From Acidimicrobiales bacterium (GTDB lineage Bacteria > Actinomycetota > Acidimicrobiia > Acidimicrobiales > GCA-2861595), in the NCBI GenBank assembly GCA_035540975.1, contig DATLFN010000016.1:1-60199 (forward strand): a stretch of 60,199 bases of DNA, written 5' to 3'. Position 1 is the stretch's first letter; every line of letters begins with the position of its first letter. The notes beneath the pieces were generated by a model. That model had not been told where the DNA came from and did not search any database. It was given only the letters and a program-made list of their open reading frames with translations. This document shows, in pieces, positions 1 to 7,418 of this stretch. The position numbers and the translations under genes were made by a program.

Positions 1-2
1 CC

Positions 3-629
3 CTGGGGTACTCCAGCGCCCACCACGGCAACGGCCGGTGGAACGGCGTCGCCATCCTCAGCCGGGTGGGCATCGACGACGTGGTCGACGGCTTCTGCGA
101 GGGGTTGGAGGCCGACCCCGACAACCGCCTGATCTCGGCCACGTGCGGCGGGGTGCGGGTGTCCAGCGTGTACGTGCCCAACGGGCGCGCCGTGGGCAGC
201 GACCACTACGCCTACAAGCTGTCGTGGCTGGAGCGACTGCGCCGCCATCTGGAGAACACCACCGACCCCCGCTCGCCCGTCGCCGTGTGCGGCGACTTCA
301 ACGTGGCGCCCGAGGACCGCGACGTGTGGGACCCGTCGGCGTTCGTCGGCTCGACCCACGTGACCGGTCCCGAGCGGGCCGCCCTGGCCCACCTGCGGGA
401 GTGGGGCCTGGTCGACGCCTTCCGGCTGGTCCGCCAGGAGGACCGGCTTTTCACGTACTGGGACTACCGGGCGGGCGACTTCCACAACCACCGCGGCATG
501 CGCATCGACCTGGTCCTCGTGTCGAAGCCGCTGGCCGAGCGGGTGACGTTCACGCTGGTGGACCGCAACGCGCGCAAGGGAAAGCTCCCGTCCGACCACG
601 CGCCCCTGCTGGTGGACGTGGCGGACTGA
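3..629 (+). CDS. xthA: Exodeoxyribonuclease III / AP endonuclease, 5'-truncated by the window edge
   Basis: This is the C-terminal ~208 residues of an ExoIII-type member of the endonuclease/exonuclease/phosphatase family, which cuts DNA at abasic sites and trims 3' ends in base-excision repair. The frame is open from the first bases of the window, so the start lies outside it. Visible family motifs are HHGNGRWNGVAILSR at the left edge, VYVPNG, the metal-binding CGDFNVAPEDRDVWDP and the terminal SDHAPLLVD with the catalytic Asp-His pair. MRIDLVLVS is the usual penultimate strand. Internal GTG codons are not needed as starts because homology continues upstream of them. The next gene is convergent. 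Confidence 0.92.
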   Translation: MGYSSAHHGNGRWNGVAILSRVGIDDVVDGFCEGLEADPDNRLISATCGGVRVSSVYVPNGRAVGSDHYAYKLSWLERLRRHLENTTDPRSPVAVCGDFNVAPEDRDVWDPSAFVGSTHVTGPERAALAHLREWGLVDAFRLVRQEDRLFTYWDYRAGDFHNHRGMRIDLVLVSKPLAERVTFTLVDRNARKGKLPSDHAPLLVDVAD

Positions 630-644
630 GGGCCCGCGCAGGCG

Positions 645-1070
645 TCAGCGAGCGAGGCTGAGGCGCCGCAGGTCGAGCAGGTCGGCGGGGGAGACCCGCC
701 ACTCGTCCTCGCCGAACAGGTCGAACGGCAGGGGGAGGGCGGCCGCGCCCGAGCCGCTGAGCAGCGGGGGCCGGCGGGGGTCACGGGTGCCGGCGCTGCC
801 GCCGCGGCCACGCGAGATGACGAGCCCGAAGTCGGGGTCGGGGACGGCGTCGAGGGCCGCCCGCACGCCGTGCAGGCCCCGGAACCGCTCCCACGCCTCC
901 TCGTCGGTGAAGGCGACCTCGAAGACCACGCCCCAGGTGTGGCGGTGCCACGACCAGTCGACGGCACCGGTGGACAAGGCGGACTCGACCAGGGCGTCGC
1001 CATGGGCGTCGGCCCACAGGGAAGCCGCCGACGACCCGTCGATCACCTCGATGGACATCCAGTGCGGCAT
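645..1070 (-). CDS. Conserved hypothetical protein, ~141 aa
   Basis: I do not recognise a named family. The protein begins MPHWMSIEVIDG and contains WSWHRHTWGVVFEVAF, DEEAWERFRGLHGVRAALD and FGLVISRGRGG, and it looks like a small soluble alpha/beta protein. Three in-frame ATGs are possible (1082, 1070, 1058). I prefer 1070 because a TAGGAT hexamer at 1081-1086 overlaps the 1082 codon and would serve as a -10 element, and GGGAG lies just upstream of 1070. It converges with the exonuclease gene and lies downstream of a sigma-region-4-like gene. Confidence 0.6.
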   Translation of the reverse strand: MPHWMSIEVIDGSSAASLWADAHGDALVESALSTGAVDWSWHRHTWGVVFEVAFTDEEAWERFRGLHGVRAALDAVPDPDFGLVISRGRGGSAGTRDPRRPPLLSGSGAAALPLPFDLFGEDEWRVSPADLLDLRRLSLAR

Positions 1071-1123
1071 GGCTCCCGTCATCCTAGGTGGCACGAACGG
1101 CCGGCACGGACGAGCGGCAACCC

Positions 1124-1423
1124 TCAGCTCCCGAGCTGCATGCGCAGCTTGCCGAGCCCGGACCCCAGGGCCTCGCGCAACTCCGCCCTCGACATGCCCG
1201 TCTCGTTGTGCAGCTGCTTCATCGAGCACGGTTGGGCGCCGTCGAGGCCGTAGTGCCGGGTGATCACCTGGCGTTCGACGGCGTCGAGGGCGGCGAACAG
1301 GCGGGGGGAGCGGGCGTGGAGGTCGAGCAGGTCCTCGTCGACCTCACCCTGGGGGTCGGCGACCTCCGGGCCGGTGTCGGGATAGGGCCACCCGTCCTCC
1401 GCCGGCCACAGGAAGGTACGCAT
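1124..1423 (-). CDS. Stand-alone sigma-70 region 4-like HTH protein, 99 aa
   Basis: The protein starts MRTFLWPAEDGWPYPD, has an acidic stretch, and then from about residue 40 resembles sigma-70 region 4: LDAVERQVITRHYGLDG followed by a helix-turn-helix (SMKQLHNETGMSRAELREAL) and a closing basic helix. No region 2 is present, so it cannot be a complete sigma factor. It could bind DNA or core polymerase as an accessory factor, or be a diverged HTH protein. The ATG at 1421-1423 is the first in the coherent part of the frame; upstream sequence is a shadow of the uvrD2 region. Family assignment is by motif only. Confidence 0.6.
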   Translation of the reverse strand: MRTFLWPAEDGWPYPDTGPEVADPQGEVDEDLLDLHARSPRLFAALDAVERQVITRHYGLDGAQPCSMKQLHNETGMSRAELREALGSGLGKLRMQLGS

Positions 1424-1455
1424 GTCGTTGTTGTCGCGCCGCGCGTGGTGGCGAG

Positions 1456-1956
1456 TCAACCCCTGTTTGGATTTCGCAGCCATTCCGACAGCGCGTCGGC
1501 CTCGAGGCGCGCATGCTCGGCCAGGCCCGACACGATCGCCTTCTCCACCCGGCCGCCGACCAACGGGAAGCGGACGGTCACCTCGCCCTCGGTGAGCCGC
1601 CGGGTGCCGTCGCTGTCCGGCTCCACCCGGGTGGTGTAGGACGCCTTCAGGCGCCCCCCGTAGTGGTCGGGGCGGACCCGGTGGTCCCCCCGGTGCGAGC
1701 GCAGGTCGTAGGAGGTGTCCTCCACCCACGTGAGGCGGTCGGGGTCGACCACGGCGGTGACCGCCGGGGCGAGGTCGCCGGTGAAGCGGTAGCGGACCCG
1801 CCGGCGCACCACGTCGCCGTCGACCTCGTGCGACAGCACCTCCGGCGCCCCCAGCCCGGGCAGCCGGGAGAGCTCGGAGACGAAGGCGGGGTCGAGCAGG
1901 GCGGCCTCCACCACGTCGGGCGGGCCGTCGAAGCGCTGCTCGACCCGGAACCGCAC
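1456..1956 (-). CDS. DUF2505 family protein (START/SRPBCC-like), 166 aa
   Basis: The protein opens with MRFRVEQRFDGPPDVVEAAL and continues with alternating strands to RRLTEGEVTVRFPLVGGRVEKAIVSGL and a C-terminal helix. This pattern is typical of actinobacterial DUF2505 proteins, predicted helix-grip (polyketide-cyclase-like) folds that bind an unknown hydrophobic ligand. The GTG start has TAGTCT six bases upstream (1963-1968, minus strand). That promoter hexamer overlaps the stop codon of uvrD2, so the gene can be transcribed leaderless even though it sits behind uvrD2. Confidence 0.75.
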   Translation of the reverse strand: MRFRVEQRFDGPPDVVEAALLDPAFVSELSRLPGLGAPEVLSHEVDGDVVRRRVRYRFTGDLAPAVTAVVDPDRLTWVEDTSYDLRSHRGDHRVRPDHYGGRLKASYTTRVEPDSDGTRRLTEGEVTVRFPLVGGRVEKAIVSGLAEHARLEADALSEWLRNPNRG

Positions 1957-1965
1957 CGGTGGAGA

Positions 1966-3981
1966 CTACGAGCCGCAGGCCGCCAGCACGGCGAGCAGGG
2001 TGTCGCCGTAGCGCTGGGCCTTCACCGGCCCGAGGCCCGGGAGCGCCAGCAACTCGGCCCGGTTGCGCGGGCGGGCCTCGGCCACCGCGGCCAGGGTGGC
2101 GTCGTGGAAGATGACGTGGGCGGGCACGCCCGAGGCCTGCGCCGCCTGCGCCCGCCACGTGGTGAGCGCCTCCCACACGGCCGGGTCGGCGCCGGCGCCG
2201 GGGCGGTGGCGGCCGGGGCCGGGGCCGGGCAGGGCGCGCAGCCTGGCCCGCTCGGCGGCGAGGCGCTCGCGCCACTCCCCGGGCGTGCCGCCGGCGGCCA
2301 TGGCCGCCACCGCGTCCTCGATGGCGCCCAGCAGGGGCGACGGGCTTCGGGCGACCGACGACGAGCCGAACGTGCGCCGCTCGGCCCAGCTCACGTGGAC
2401 CTCGTCGACCGCCCGGGTGAGGGCGACGTGCAGCAGCCGCCGCTCCTCCGACTCCGCCGCCGGGGTGGTGGCGTGGCCGATGGGGACCAGCCCCTTCTCC
2501 AGGCCGGTGACGAACACCACCGGCCACTCGAGGCCCTTGGCCCGGTGGAAGGTCGCCAGCTCGACGGCGTCGGTGGGCCGCCCGCCGTCGGCGCCGTCGC
2601 CCCGGTCGCCGGCCGCCAGCCAGGCGACGAACCCGTCGACGGTGGCGGCGGCGTCGACCGCCGCGTAGTCGTGGCCCATGCGGACGACGGCCTCCAGGTT
2701 GGCCCGGCGCTCCTCGGCGCCGCCCTCGGCGGCCGCCGCCTCGACGTCGGCCAGGCGGGAGACGAACGGCGTGGTGGGGGGGAGCGACCGCAGGTGCTCG
2801 AGGGCCGCCTGCACCTCGGGCAGGCGGAGCAGCAGCGCCCCGCCGCCCAGGCGGCACGGGATGCCGGCGGCCCGGAGGCGCTCCTCGAACAGCACCAGCT
2901 GGGCGTTGGTGCGGGCCAGGACGGCCAGGTGGGACCACGGCACGCCGGGCCGGTGGGCCCGACGCAGGGCCCGGGCCACGCCGCGGGCCTCGTCGGCGTC
3001 GGTGTCGTACGGTCGCACCGCCGGCAGGGCCCCGTCGCCCCGCACGGCGGTGACGTCGTGCCCGCCGTCGCCACCGCCGCCGCCCAGCACGGCCCGGCCC
3101 ACGGCCACGATCTGCGCCGTGGAGCGGTAGTTGCGGTCCAGCCGCACCACCTCGGCGCCCGGGAAGCGGCGCTCGAAGCCGGTGAGCAGCGTGGGGTCGG
3201 CGCCGTTCCAGGAGTAGATGGCCTGGTCGGGGTCGCCCACCACGCACAGGTCGCTGCGGTCGCCCAGCCAGCCCTGGAGGAGGCGGAACTGCACCGGGTT
3301 CACGTCCTGGAACTCGTCCACGAACAGGTGGCGGAACCGCCAGCGCTGGGCCGCCGCGAACTCCCGGTCCTGCTCCAGGGCCAGGGCGCACAGCATCAGC
3401 AGGTCGTCGAAGTCGACCAGGCCCTTGCGGCGCTTCTCGTTCTCGTAGCGCTCGTAGAGGACCGCCATGGTGGCCGGCGGGACCGGGGGGCGCCGGCCGG
3501 CGGCCTCCACCTCGGCCTCGTACCGCGACGGGGGGACGAGGCGGGCCTTGGCCCACTCGATCTCGGCGGCCAGGTCGCCGGGCTGGACGGTCGCCCTGGC
3601 CGCCGCGCCGGTCCGGGCGCGGGGGAGCAGCGGCGCCAGCAGGCGGGCCTTGCGCTCGAGCAGCACCGGCGGGCGCTCGCCCCGGTCGGCCCATCGCCGC
3701 CGCAGCTGGGCGTAGGCCACGGCGTGGAACGTGCCGGCGGCGATGGGCTCGCGCACCCCGAGCGACCCCAGGCGGCCCCGCAGCTCGCCCGCCGCCTTGC
3801 GGGTGAAGGTCAAGGTGAGCACGCGGGCGGCGTCGGCCTGCCCGGTGGCGACGCGGTGGGCGATGCGGCGGGTGAGCACCCGCGTCTTGCCGGAGCCGGC
3901 CGGCGCCAGGACGCACAGCGGTTGCGCCTCCGACACCACCGCCCGGAGCTGAGCGGGGTCGAGCCCCTCGAGCAACGCCAT
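1966..3981 (-). CDS. uvrD2: ATP-dependent DNA helicase UvrD2 (superfamily 1, HRDC tail), 671 aa
   Basis: A 3'-5' SF1A helicase of DNA repair and replication-fork upkeep. The Walker A motif APAGSGKT is at residues 26-33, Walker B is FVDEFQDVN, motif III is QAIYSWNGA, and the C-terminal motifs TFHRAKGLEW and LLHVALTRA are present. The last ~75 residues (HVIFHDATLAAVAE ... LLALPGLGPVKAQRYGD) form an HRDC domain, the arrangement of mycobacterial UvrD2. I see no tetracysteine linker of the kind found in the mycobacterial enzyme. The ATG at 3979-3981 is chosen because MALLEGLDPAQLRAV matches the family N-terminus and TACGTT lies seven bases upstream. Upstream in-frame extensions are non-homologous. 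Confidence 0.9.
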   Translation of the reverse strand: MALLEGLDPAQLRAVVSEAQPLCVLAPAGSGKTRVLTRRIAHRVATGQADAARVLTLTFTRKAAGELRGRLGSLGVREPIAAGTFHAVAYAQLRRRWADRGERPPVLLERKARLLAPLLPRARTGAAARATVQPGDLAAEIEWAKARLVPPSRYEAEVEAAGRRPPVPPATMAVLYERYENEKRRKGLVDFDDLLMLCALALEQDREFAAAQRWRFRHLFVDEFQDVNPVQFRLLQGWLGDRSDLCVVGDPDQAIYSWNGADPTLLTGFERRFPGAEVVRLDRNYRSTAQIVAVGRAVLGGGGGDGGHDVTAVRGDGALPAVRPYDTDADEARGVARALRRAHRPGVPWSHLAVLARTNAQLVLFEERLRAAGIPCRLGGGALLLRLPEVQAALEHLRSLPPTTPFVSRLADVEAAAAEGGAEERRANLEAVVRMGHDYAAVDAAATVDGFVAWLAAGDRGDGADGGRPTDAVELATFHRAKGLEWPVVFVTGLEKGLVPIGHATTPAAESEERRLLHVALTRAVDEVHVSWAERRTFGSSSVARSPSPLLGAIEDAVAAMAAGGTPGEWRERLAAERARLRALPGPGPGRHRPGAGADPAVWEALTTWRAQAAQASGVPAHVIFHDATLAAVAEARPRNRAELLALPGLGPVKAQRYGDTLLAVLAACGS

Positions 3982-3988
3982 ACCGGCG

Positions 3989-3994
3989 AACGTA
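3989..3994 (-). promoter_or_regulatory. -10 element of uvrD2, leaderless type
   Basis: On the minus strand TACGTT ends seven bases before the uvrD2 ATG. This spacing would place the transcription start at or next to the start codon. Confidence 0.55.
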
Positions 3995-4621
3995 CCGACG
4001 GGGTGTGACCGCGCGGTGGATGGTCGCGGTCGCGTCGAGGCGAGCACGACCGGAGCCCGGACGCGGAACGGCCCCAAGTAGCCGCTCCGCTTGCGCTTCG
4101 CTGCTCCTCGGGGCCGGTCCAGGTCGGATCTCAGCTTCCTGACGCCTTCCCACCTTCCCGCCTTTCGGCGGTCCGGCGTTCCGGCGACGTTTTGGCTTCG
4201 ATCCTCTCCAGCCTGACGTTCCCGCCTTGCCGTGGCGAGTGACCTGGGGCCACTCCTCCTCGGCGCCGCGGTGGCGTCGTGCTGAAGTGATGGCAGTGTG
4301 AACCCTGGCGCGGCGGCCGTCAAGAGCCAGGAGGAAAATCCTCAGCTCGTCCCCGGACATTCCCGGTTGTCCCCACGTCGGTCCACACGGCGTCCCCAGA
4401 CCGGTGTCAGCCAGGCGGCGCCGATGGTGCGGTCGTGCGGCTCCAGGTGGTCGGGGTGGGCGGCGTTGACGAGCAGCACCTCGAAGTCGCCATTCCAGCA
4501 GTAGCAGGCGCGCCCCATTGGACTTCGGGCCGGTGAGGGCCCAGCAGTCATTGCGCTGCTCGCCGTCTCGTGTTTAGACTCCCGCCACGGCGCGTGATCG
4601 TGTCCGTTCTTAGCGGGGGGC
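3995..4621. other. Gene-poor spacer with hairpin, transposase scrap and promoter
   Basis: No intact gene is visible here. An imperfect GGCCCC...GGGGCC hairpin lies near 4072-4115. A possible IS110-type transposase scrap occupies 4399-4515 on the minus strand. The right end carries a plausible promoter for the next gene: TTGCGC at 4551-4556, an 18-base spacer and TAGACT at 4575-4580. GC content is lower than in flanking genes. Confidence 0.5.
4399..4515 (-). pseudogene. Possible IS110-family transposase fragment
   Basis: Reading the minus strand gives CYCWNGDFEVLLVNAAH followed by a degraded stretch ending near AAWLTPV. IS110 transposases carry a similar core, FE(V/C)LLVNAAH, followed by a TDV.DA.WL motif, and the spacing here is comparable. 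Only about 39 residues are recognisable, with no start, no catalytic residues and no terminal repeats. This is a weak call from remembered family motifs; chance resemblance is possible. Confidence 0.3.
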
Positions 4622-4960
4622 ATGGCGATGATGAAGCGAGCATTTGCATTCGCCGCGTTGGCGGCCATTGCGGGGGCGGGGTTCGTGAGCCCGGCGGGGT
4701 CGCAGGACGTGCCCCCCCACTCGCACCTGCTCCTGACCGGGATCGAACTCGACGAAACCGGCGAGTGGCCCCTCAGCATCAAAAAGTGCAGGCCGTTGGC
4801 GAATGGCCACTCGGTTCCCCTCCAGGCGCACCACGCCAACCTCCACACGGGGCGTGCCGGCGAGGCCCTGTGGGAGGCCGGCAACGCCGTGGTGCCCGTG
4901 TTCCCCGGGGACACGCCCTGGGAGGACTGTGAGACCCTCATGGAGTTCTTCTTCGGGTAG
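4622..4960 (+). CDS. Small secreted protein of unknown function, 112 aa
   Basis: The N-terminus MAMMKRAFAFAALAAIAGAGFVSPAGSQ looks like a Sec signal peptide (basic start, hydrophobic core, likely cleavage after an Ala-Gly-Ser region near residue 27). The mature ~85 residues contain two cysteines (KKCRPL and WEDCET) that could form a disulfide, many histidines (VPPHSHLLL, QAHHANLHTG), and end MEFFFG. I do not recognise the family. AGCGGGGGG upstream of the ATG could be a ribosome site, and a strong hairpin follows the gene, so it looks monocistronic. Confidence 0.6.
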   Translation: MAMMKRAFAFAALAAIAGAGFVSPAGSQDVPPHSHLLLTGIELDETGEWPLSIKKCRPLANGHSVPLQAHHANLHTGRAGEALWEAGNAVVPVFPGDTPWEDCETLMEFFFG

Positions 4961-4996
4961 GACGGCCGGCGCTGGTAGCGCCAAGTAGACGGAAGC

Positions 4997-5033
4997 GGCT
5001 CAGGACCCGGCGCTCCCGCCGGGTCCCTGAGCC
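4997..5033 (+). terminator. GC-rich hairpin downstream of the secreted-protein gene
   Basis: GGCTCAG-GACCCGGCG and CGCCGGGTC-C-CTGAGCC form a 16-bp stem with one bulged C and a four-base CTCC loop. There is no U-tract, as is common for high-GC actinobacterial terminators. Confidence 0.6.
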
Positions 5034-5106
5034 GGCCGCCGCGGGCGCCGGCCTGCGCCAGGGCGAGGTGGCGGGGCCGCTCCGGTCTCCCGGAACGGTC
5101 GTCCGG

Positions 5107-5112
5107 TAGGTT
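5107..5112 (+). promoter_or_regulatory. -10 element of the hydrolase/Mur-ligase operon
   Basis: TAGGTT lies eight bases before the GTG start at 5121, matching the leaderless pattern seen at many operon heads in this window. Confidence 0.55.
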
Positions 5113-5120
5113 CAACCGCC

Positions 5121-5864
5121 GTGCTCCAGGCCTTCGCCGACGGGCGGCTGTTCGGTTCCTCCTTCGGGTCGGGCCGCCCGGCCGTGCTGGCGCTTCACGG
5201 GTGGGGGCGGTCGTCAGCCGACTTCCGCGCCACCCTCGACGGCCTCGACGCGGTGGCCCTCGACCTGCCCGGCTTCGGCGCCACGCCCGAACCGCCCGAG
5301 GCGTGGGGGGCGGCCGAGTACGCGGCGGCGGTGGCACCCGTGCTGGACGAGATGGCGATGCCCGCCGTCGTGCTCGGCCACTCCTTCGGCGGCCGGGTGG
5401 CCGTCCACTTGGCGGCGGCGCACCCCGACCGGGTCGGCGGGCTGGTGCTGACCGGCGTCCCCCTCGTCCGCCGGCCCGACGCGCCCGGGCGCCGGCCGGC
5501 GCCGGCGTTCCGGGTCGGCAGGGCGCTCCACCGGCGGGGCCTGCTCTCCGACGGGCGCATGGAGGCGCTCCGCCGGCGCTACGGCTCGGCCGACTACCGG
5601 GCGGCCGGCGGCGTGATGCGCTCGGTCCACGTGCGCGCCGTCAACGAGACCTACGACGACGTGCTTCCCCGCGTCGCCTGCCCCGTCGAGCTGGTGTGGG
5701 GCGACGACGACGCCGACGTCCCGGTGGCCGTGGCCGAGGCGGCGAGCCGGCTCCTGGGCGACGCCACCCTGCACCTCGTGCCCGGGGCCGGCCACCACAC
5801 GCCCCTCACCGCGCCGGCGGCCCTGCGCGAGGCCGTCGCCCGCCGCCTGGCCGCGCCGGCATGA
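5121..5864 (+). CDS. Alpha/beta-fold hydrolase, 247 aa
   Basis: A soluble serine hydrolase of the alpha/beta superfamily. The oxyanion strand motif ALHGWGRSSADF lies near residue 24, the nucleophile elbow GHSFGG has Ser88, the acid is in VWGDDDADVP (about residue 195) and the base is the His of PGAGHHTP near the C-terminus. The cap region (residues ~115-160) is short and Arg-rich. The substrate cannot be told from sequence. The gene heads an operon and overlaps the next gene by four bases (ATGA), so it is co-translated with a Mur ligase, and a role in envelope metabolism is a reasonable inference. Confidence 0.8.
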   Translation: MLQAFADGRLFGSSFGSGRPAVLALHGWGRSSADFRATLDGLDAVALDLPGFGATPEPPEAWGAAEYAAAVAPVLDEMAMPAVVLGHSFGGRVAVHLAAAHPDRVGGLVLTGVPLVRRPDAPGRRPAPAFRVGRALHRRGLLSDGRMEALRRRYGSADYRAAGGVMRSVHVRAVNETYDDVLPRVACPVELVWGDDDADVPVAVAEAASRLLGDATLHLVPGAGHHTPLTAPAALREAVARRLAAPA

Positions 5865-7360
5865 GCGTGCTCGCGGTGGTCGCCGGCCTGGTGGCCGGCG
5901 CCGTGGCCGGCCTGCGCTGGCTGCGGGTGGCGCAGCGCGAGCACTACCTGCCCGGGTCGGTCTCCCGCTTCGCCGTCCGCTGGTGGTCGCTCGGGGCGAA
6001 CCGCGTGCTCGCGGTGGCCGTCGCCCTCGGGGTGGTGCTGTCGGTCGGCTCGCCGCTGTCGGCCGTGGTCGCCGCCGGCGCGGTGGCGGCCGGGCCGTTC
6101 GGGCTCTCGCTCCGGGGGCGCACGGCCAAGCTGGCGTGGACGCGCCGGCTCAAGACGCTGGCCGCCGTCTGGGCCACCGCCCAGGGCTGCGTCGTCGCCG
6201 TCGGCGTGGTCACGGGTGACGGGCCGACGGTGGCGGTGCTGGCCGCCGCGCTCACCCCGGTGCTGGTCGACGTCGCCCTCGCGGTGACCGCCCCCCTCGA
6301 GCGCAAGCTGGTGGAGCCGTTCGTGCGCGACGCCGCCGCCCGCCTGGCCAAGGTGGGGCCCACCGTCGTCGCCATCACCGGCTCCTACGGAAAGACCACG
6401 ACCAAGGGCTACGTGGCCCATCTGGTCGCCGGCAGCCGGTCGGTGGTCGCCACCCCGGCCAGCTTCAACAACCGGGCCGGGCTGGCCCGGGCCGTGAACG
6501 AGAACCTGACGCCGGGGACGGAGGTCTTCGTGGCCGAGATGGGCACCTACGGCCGGGGCGAGATCGCCGAGCTGTGCCGGTGGTGCCCGCCCGACGTGGC
6601 CGTCATCACCGCCATCGGGCCCGTCCACCTCGAGCGCATGGGCAGCGAGGAGAACATCACCGCCGCCAAGGCCGAGATCCTGGAACGGGCCCGGGTGGCC
6701 GTTCTCAACGTCGACTCCCCCCACCTGGCCGAGCTGGCCGCCGGCCGCACGGCGGCGGGCCGGAAGGTGGTGCGGTGCTCGGGTGCCTCGCCCGACGCCG
6801 ACGTCGCCGTGGTCGACGGTGAGGTGCGCGTCGGCGGACGCATGGTCGGCACGTCGGGCGGCGGGCACCCCACCAACGTGGCGTGCGCGGTGGCGGCCGC
6901 CCTGGAGGTGGGCGTGGCCGAGGACGACCTCGCGGCGCGCCTGGGGGGCCTGCCCACGGCCCAGCACCGCCTCACCGTGTCGACGACGGCCTCGGGGGCG
7001 ACGGTCATCGACGACACGTACAACGCCAACCCGGCCGGCGCGGCCAGGGCGCTGGAGGCGCTGGCCCGCCACGGTGCGCCGGGGAAGCTGCGGGTCGTCG
7101 TCACGCCCGGCATGGTGGAGCTGGGCGGGCGCCAGCACGAGGAGAACGCCCGGTTCGCCGAGGCGGCGGCCGAGGCGGCCACCCACCTGCTGGTCGTCGG
7201 CCACACCAACCGGCGGGCGCTGCTGGAGGGCGCGGCCGGGCGGGGTGCGCGAGTGGTGCCGGTCGAGACGAGAGAGCAGGCTGTGGCGTGGGTACGGGAC
7301 CACGTCGGCGAGGGCGACGCCGTCCTCTACGAGAACGACCTGCCCGACCACTTCCCCTGA
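5861..7360 (+). CDS. Membrane-anchored Mur ligase (MurF-like), 499 aa
   Basis: The first ~150 residues contain four or five hydrophobic segments (about 2-18, 47-62, 66-80, 100-117, 122-143), which ordinary MurF lacks. A Mur ligase module follows: P-loop AITGSYGKTTTK with GSYGKTT at 174-180, AEMGTYGRGEIAELC, the AIGPVHLERMGS substrate loop, and the MurF-like signature DDTYNANP in the C-terminal half, then GMVELGGRQHEEN. Family knowledge suggests ATP-dependent amide-bond formation on a UDP-MurNAc-peptide-like or other carboxylate. It overlaps the hydrolase gene by ATGA and precedes an ATP-grasp ligase gene. It is not in a dcw cluster, so it is probably a paralogue of the housekeeping MurF rather than the enzyme itself. 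Confidence 0.8.
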   Translation: MSVLAVVAGLVAGAVAGLRWLRVAQREHYLPGSVSRFAVRWWSLGANRVLAVAVALGVVLSVGSPLSAVVAAGAVAAGPFGLSLRGRTAKLAWTRRLKTLAAVWATAQGCVVAVGVVTGDGPTVAVLAAALTPVLVDVALAVTAPLERKLVEPFVRDAAARLAKVGPTVVAITGSYGKTTTKGYVAHLVAGSRSVVATPASFNNRAGLARAVNENLTPGTEVFVAEMGTYGRGEIAELCRWCPPDVAVITAIGPVHLERMGSEENITAAKAEILERARVAVLNVDSPHLAELAAGRTAAGRKVVRCSGASPDADVAVVDGEVRVGGRMVGTSGGGHPTNVACAVAAALEVGVAEDDLAARLGGLPTAQHRLTVSTTASGATVIDDTYNANPAGAARALEALARHGAPGKLRVVVTPGMVELGGRQHEENARFAEAAAEAATHLLVVGHTNRRALLEGAAGRGARVVPVETREQAVAWVRDHVGEGDAVLYENDLPDHFP

Positions 7361-7418
7361 CCCGCCGCCGCCCGTCCGCCCGTCCGCCCGATCGCGACCA
7401 CGCCGAGGAGCGCAACCG

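Noticed and set aside
1513-4008. Long plus-strand open frame opposite uvrD2 (831 codons)
   Set aside because: It is the GC-rich antisense shadow of uvrD2 and DUF2505. Composition is Gly/Arg/Pro/His-heavy with no motif, whereas the minus strand has every helicase motif.
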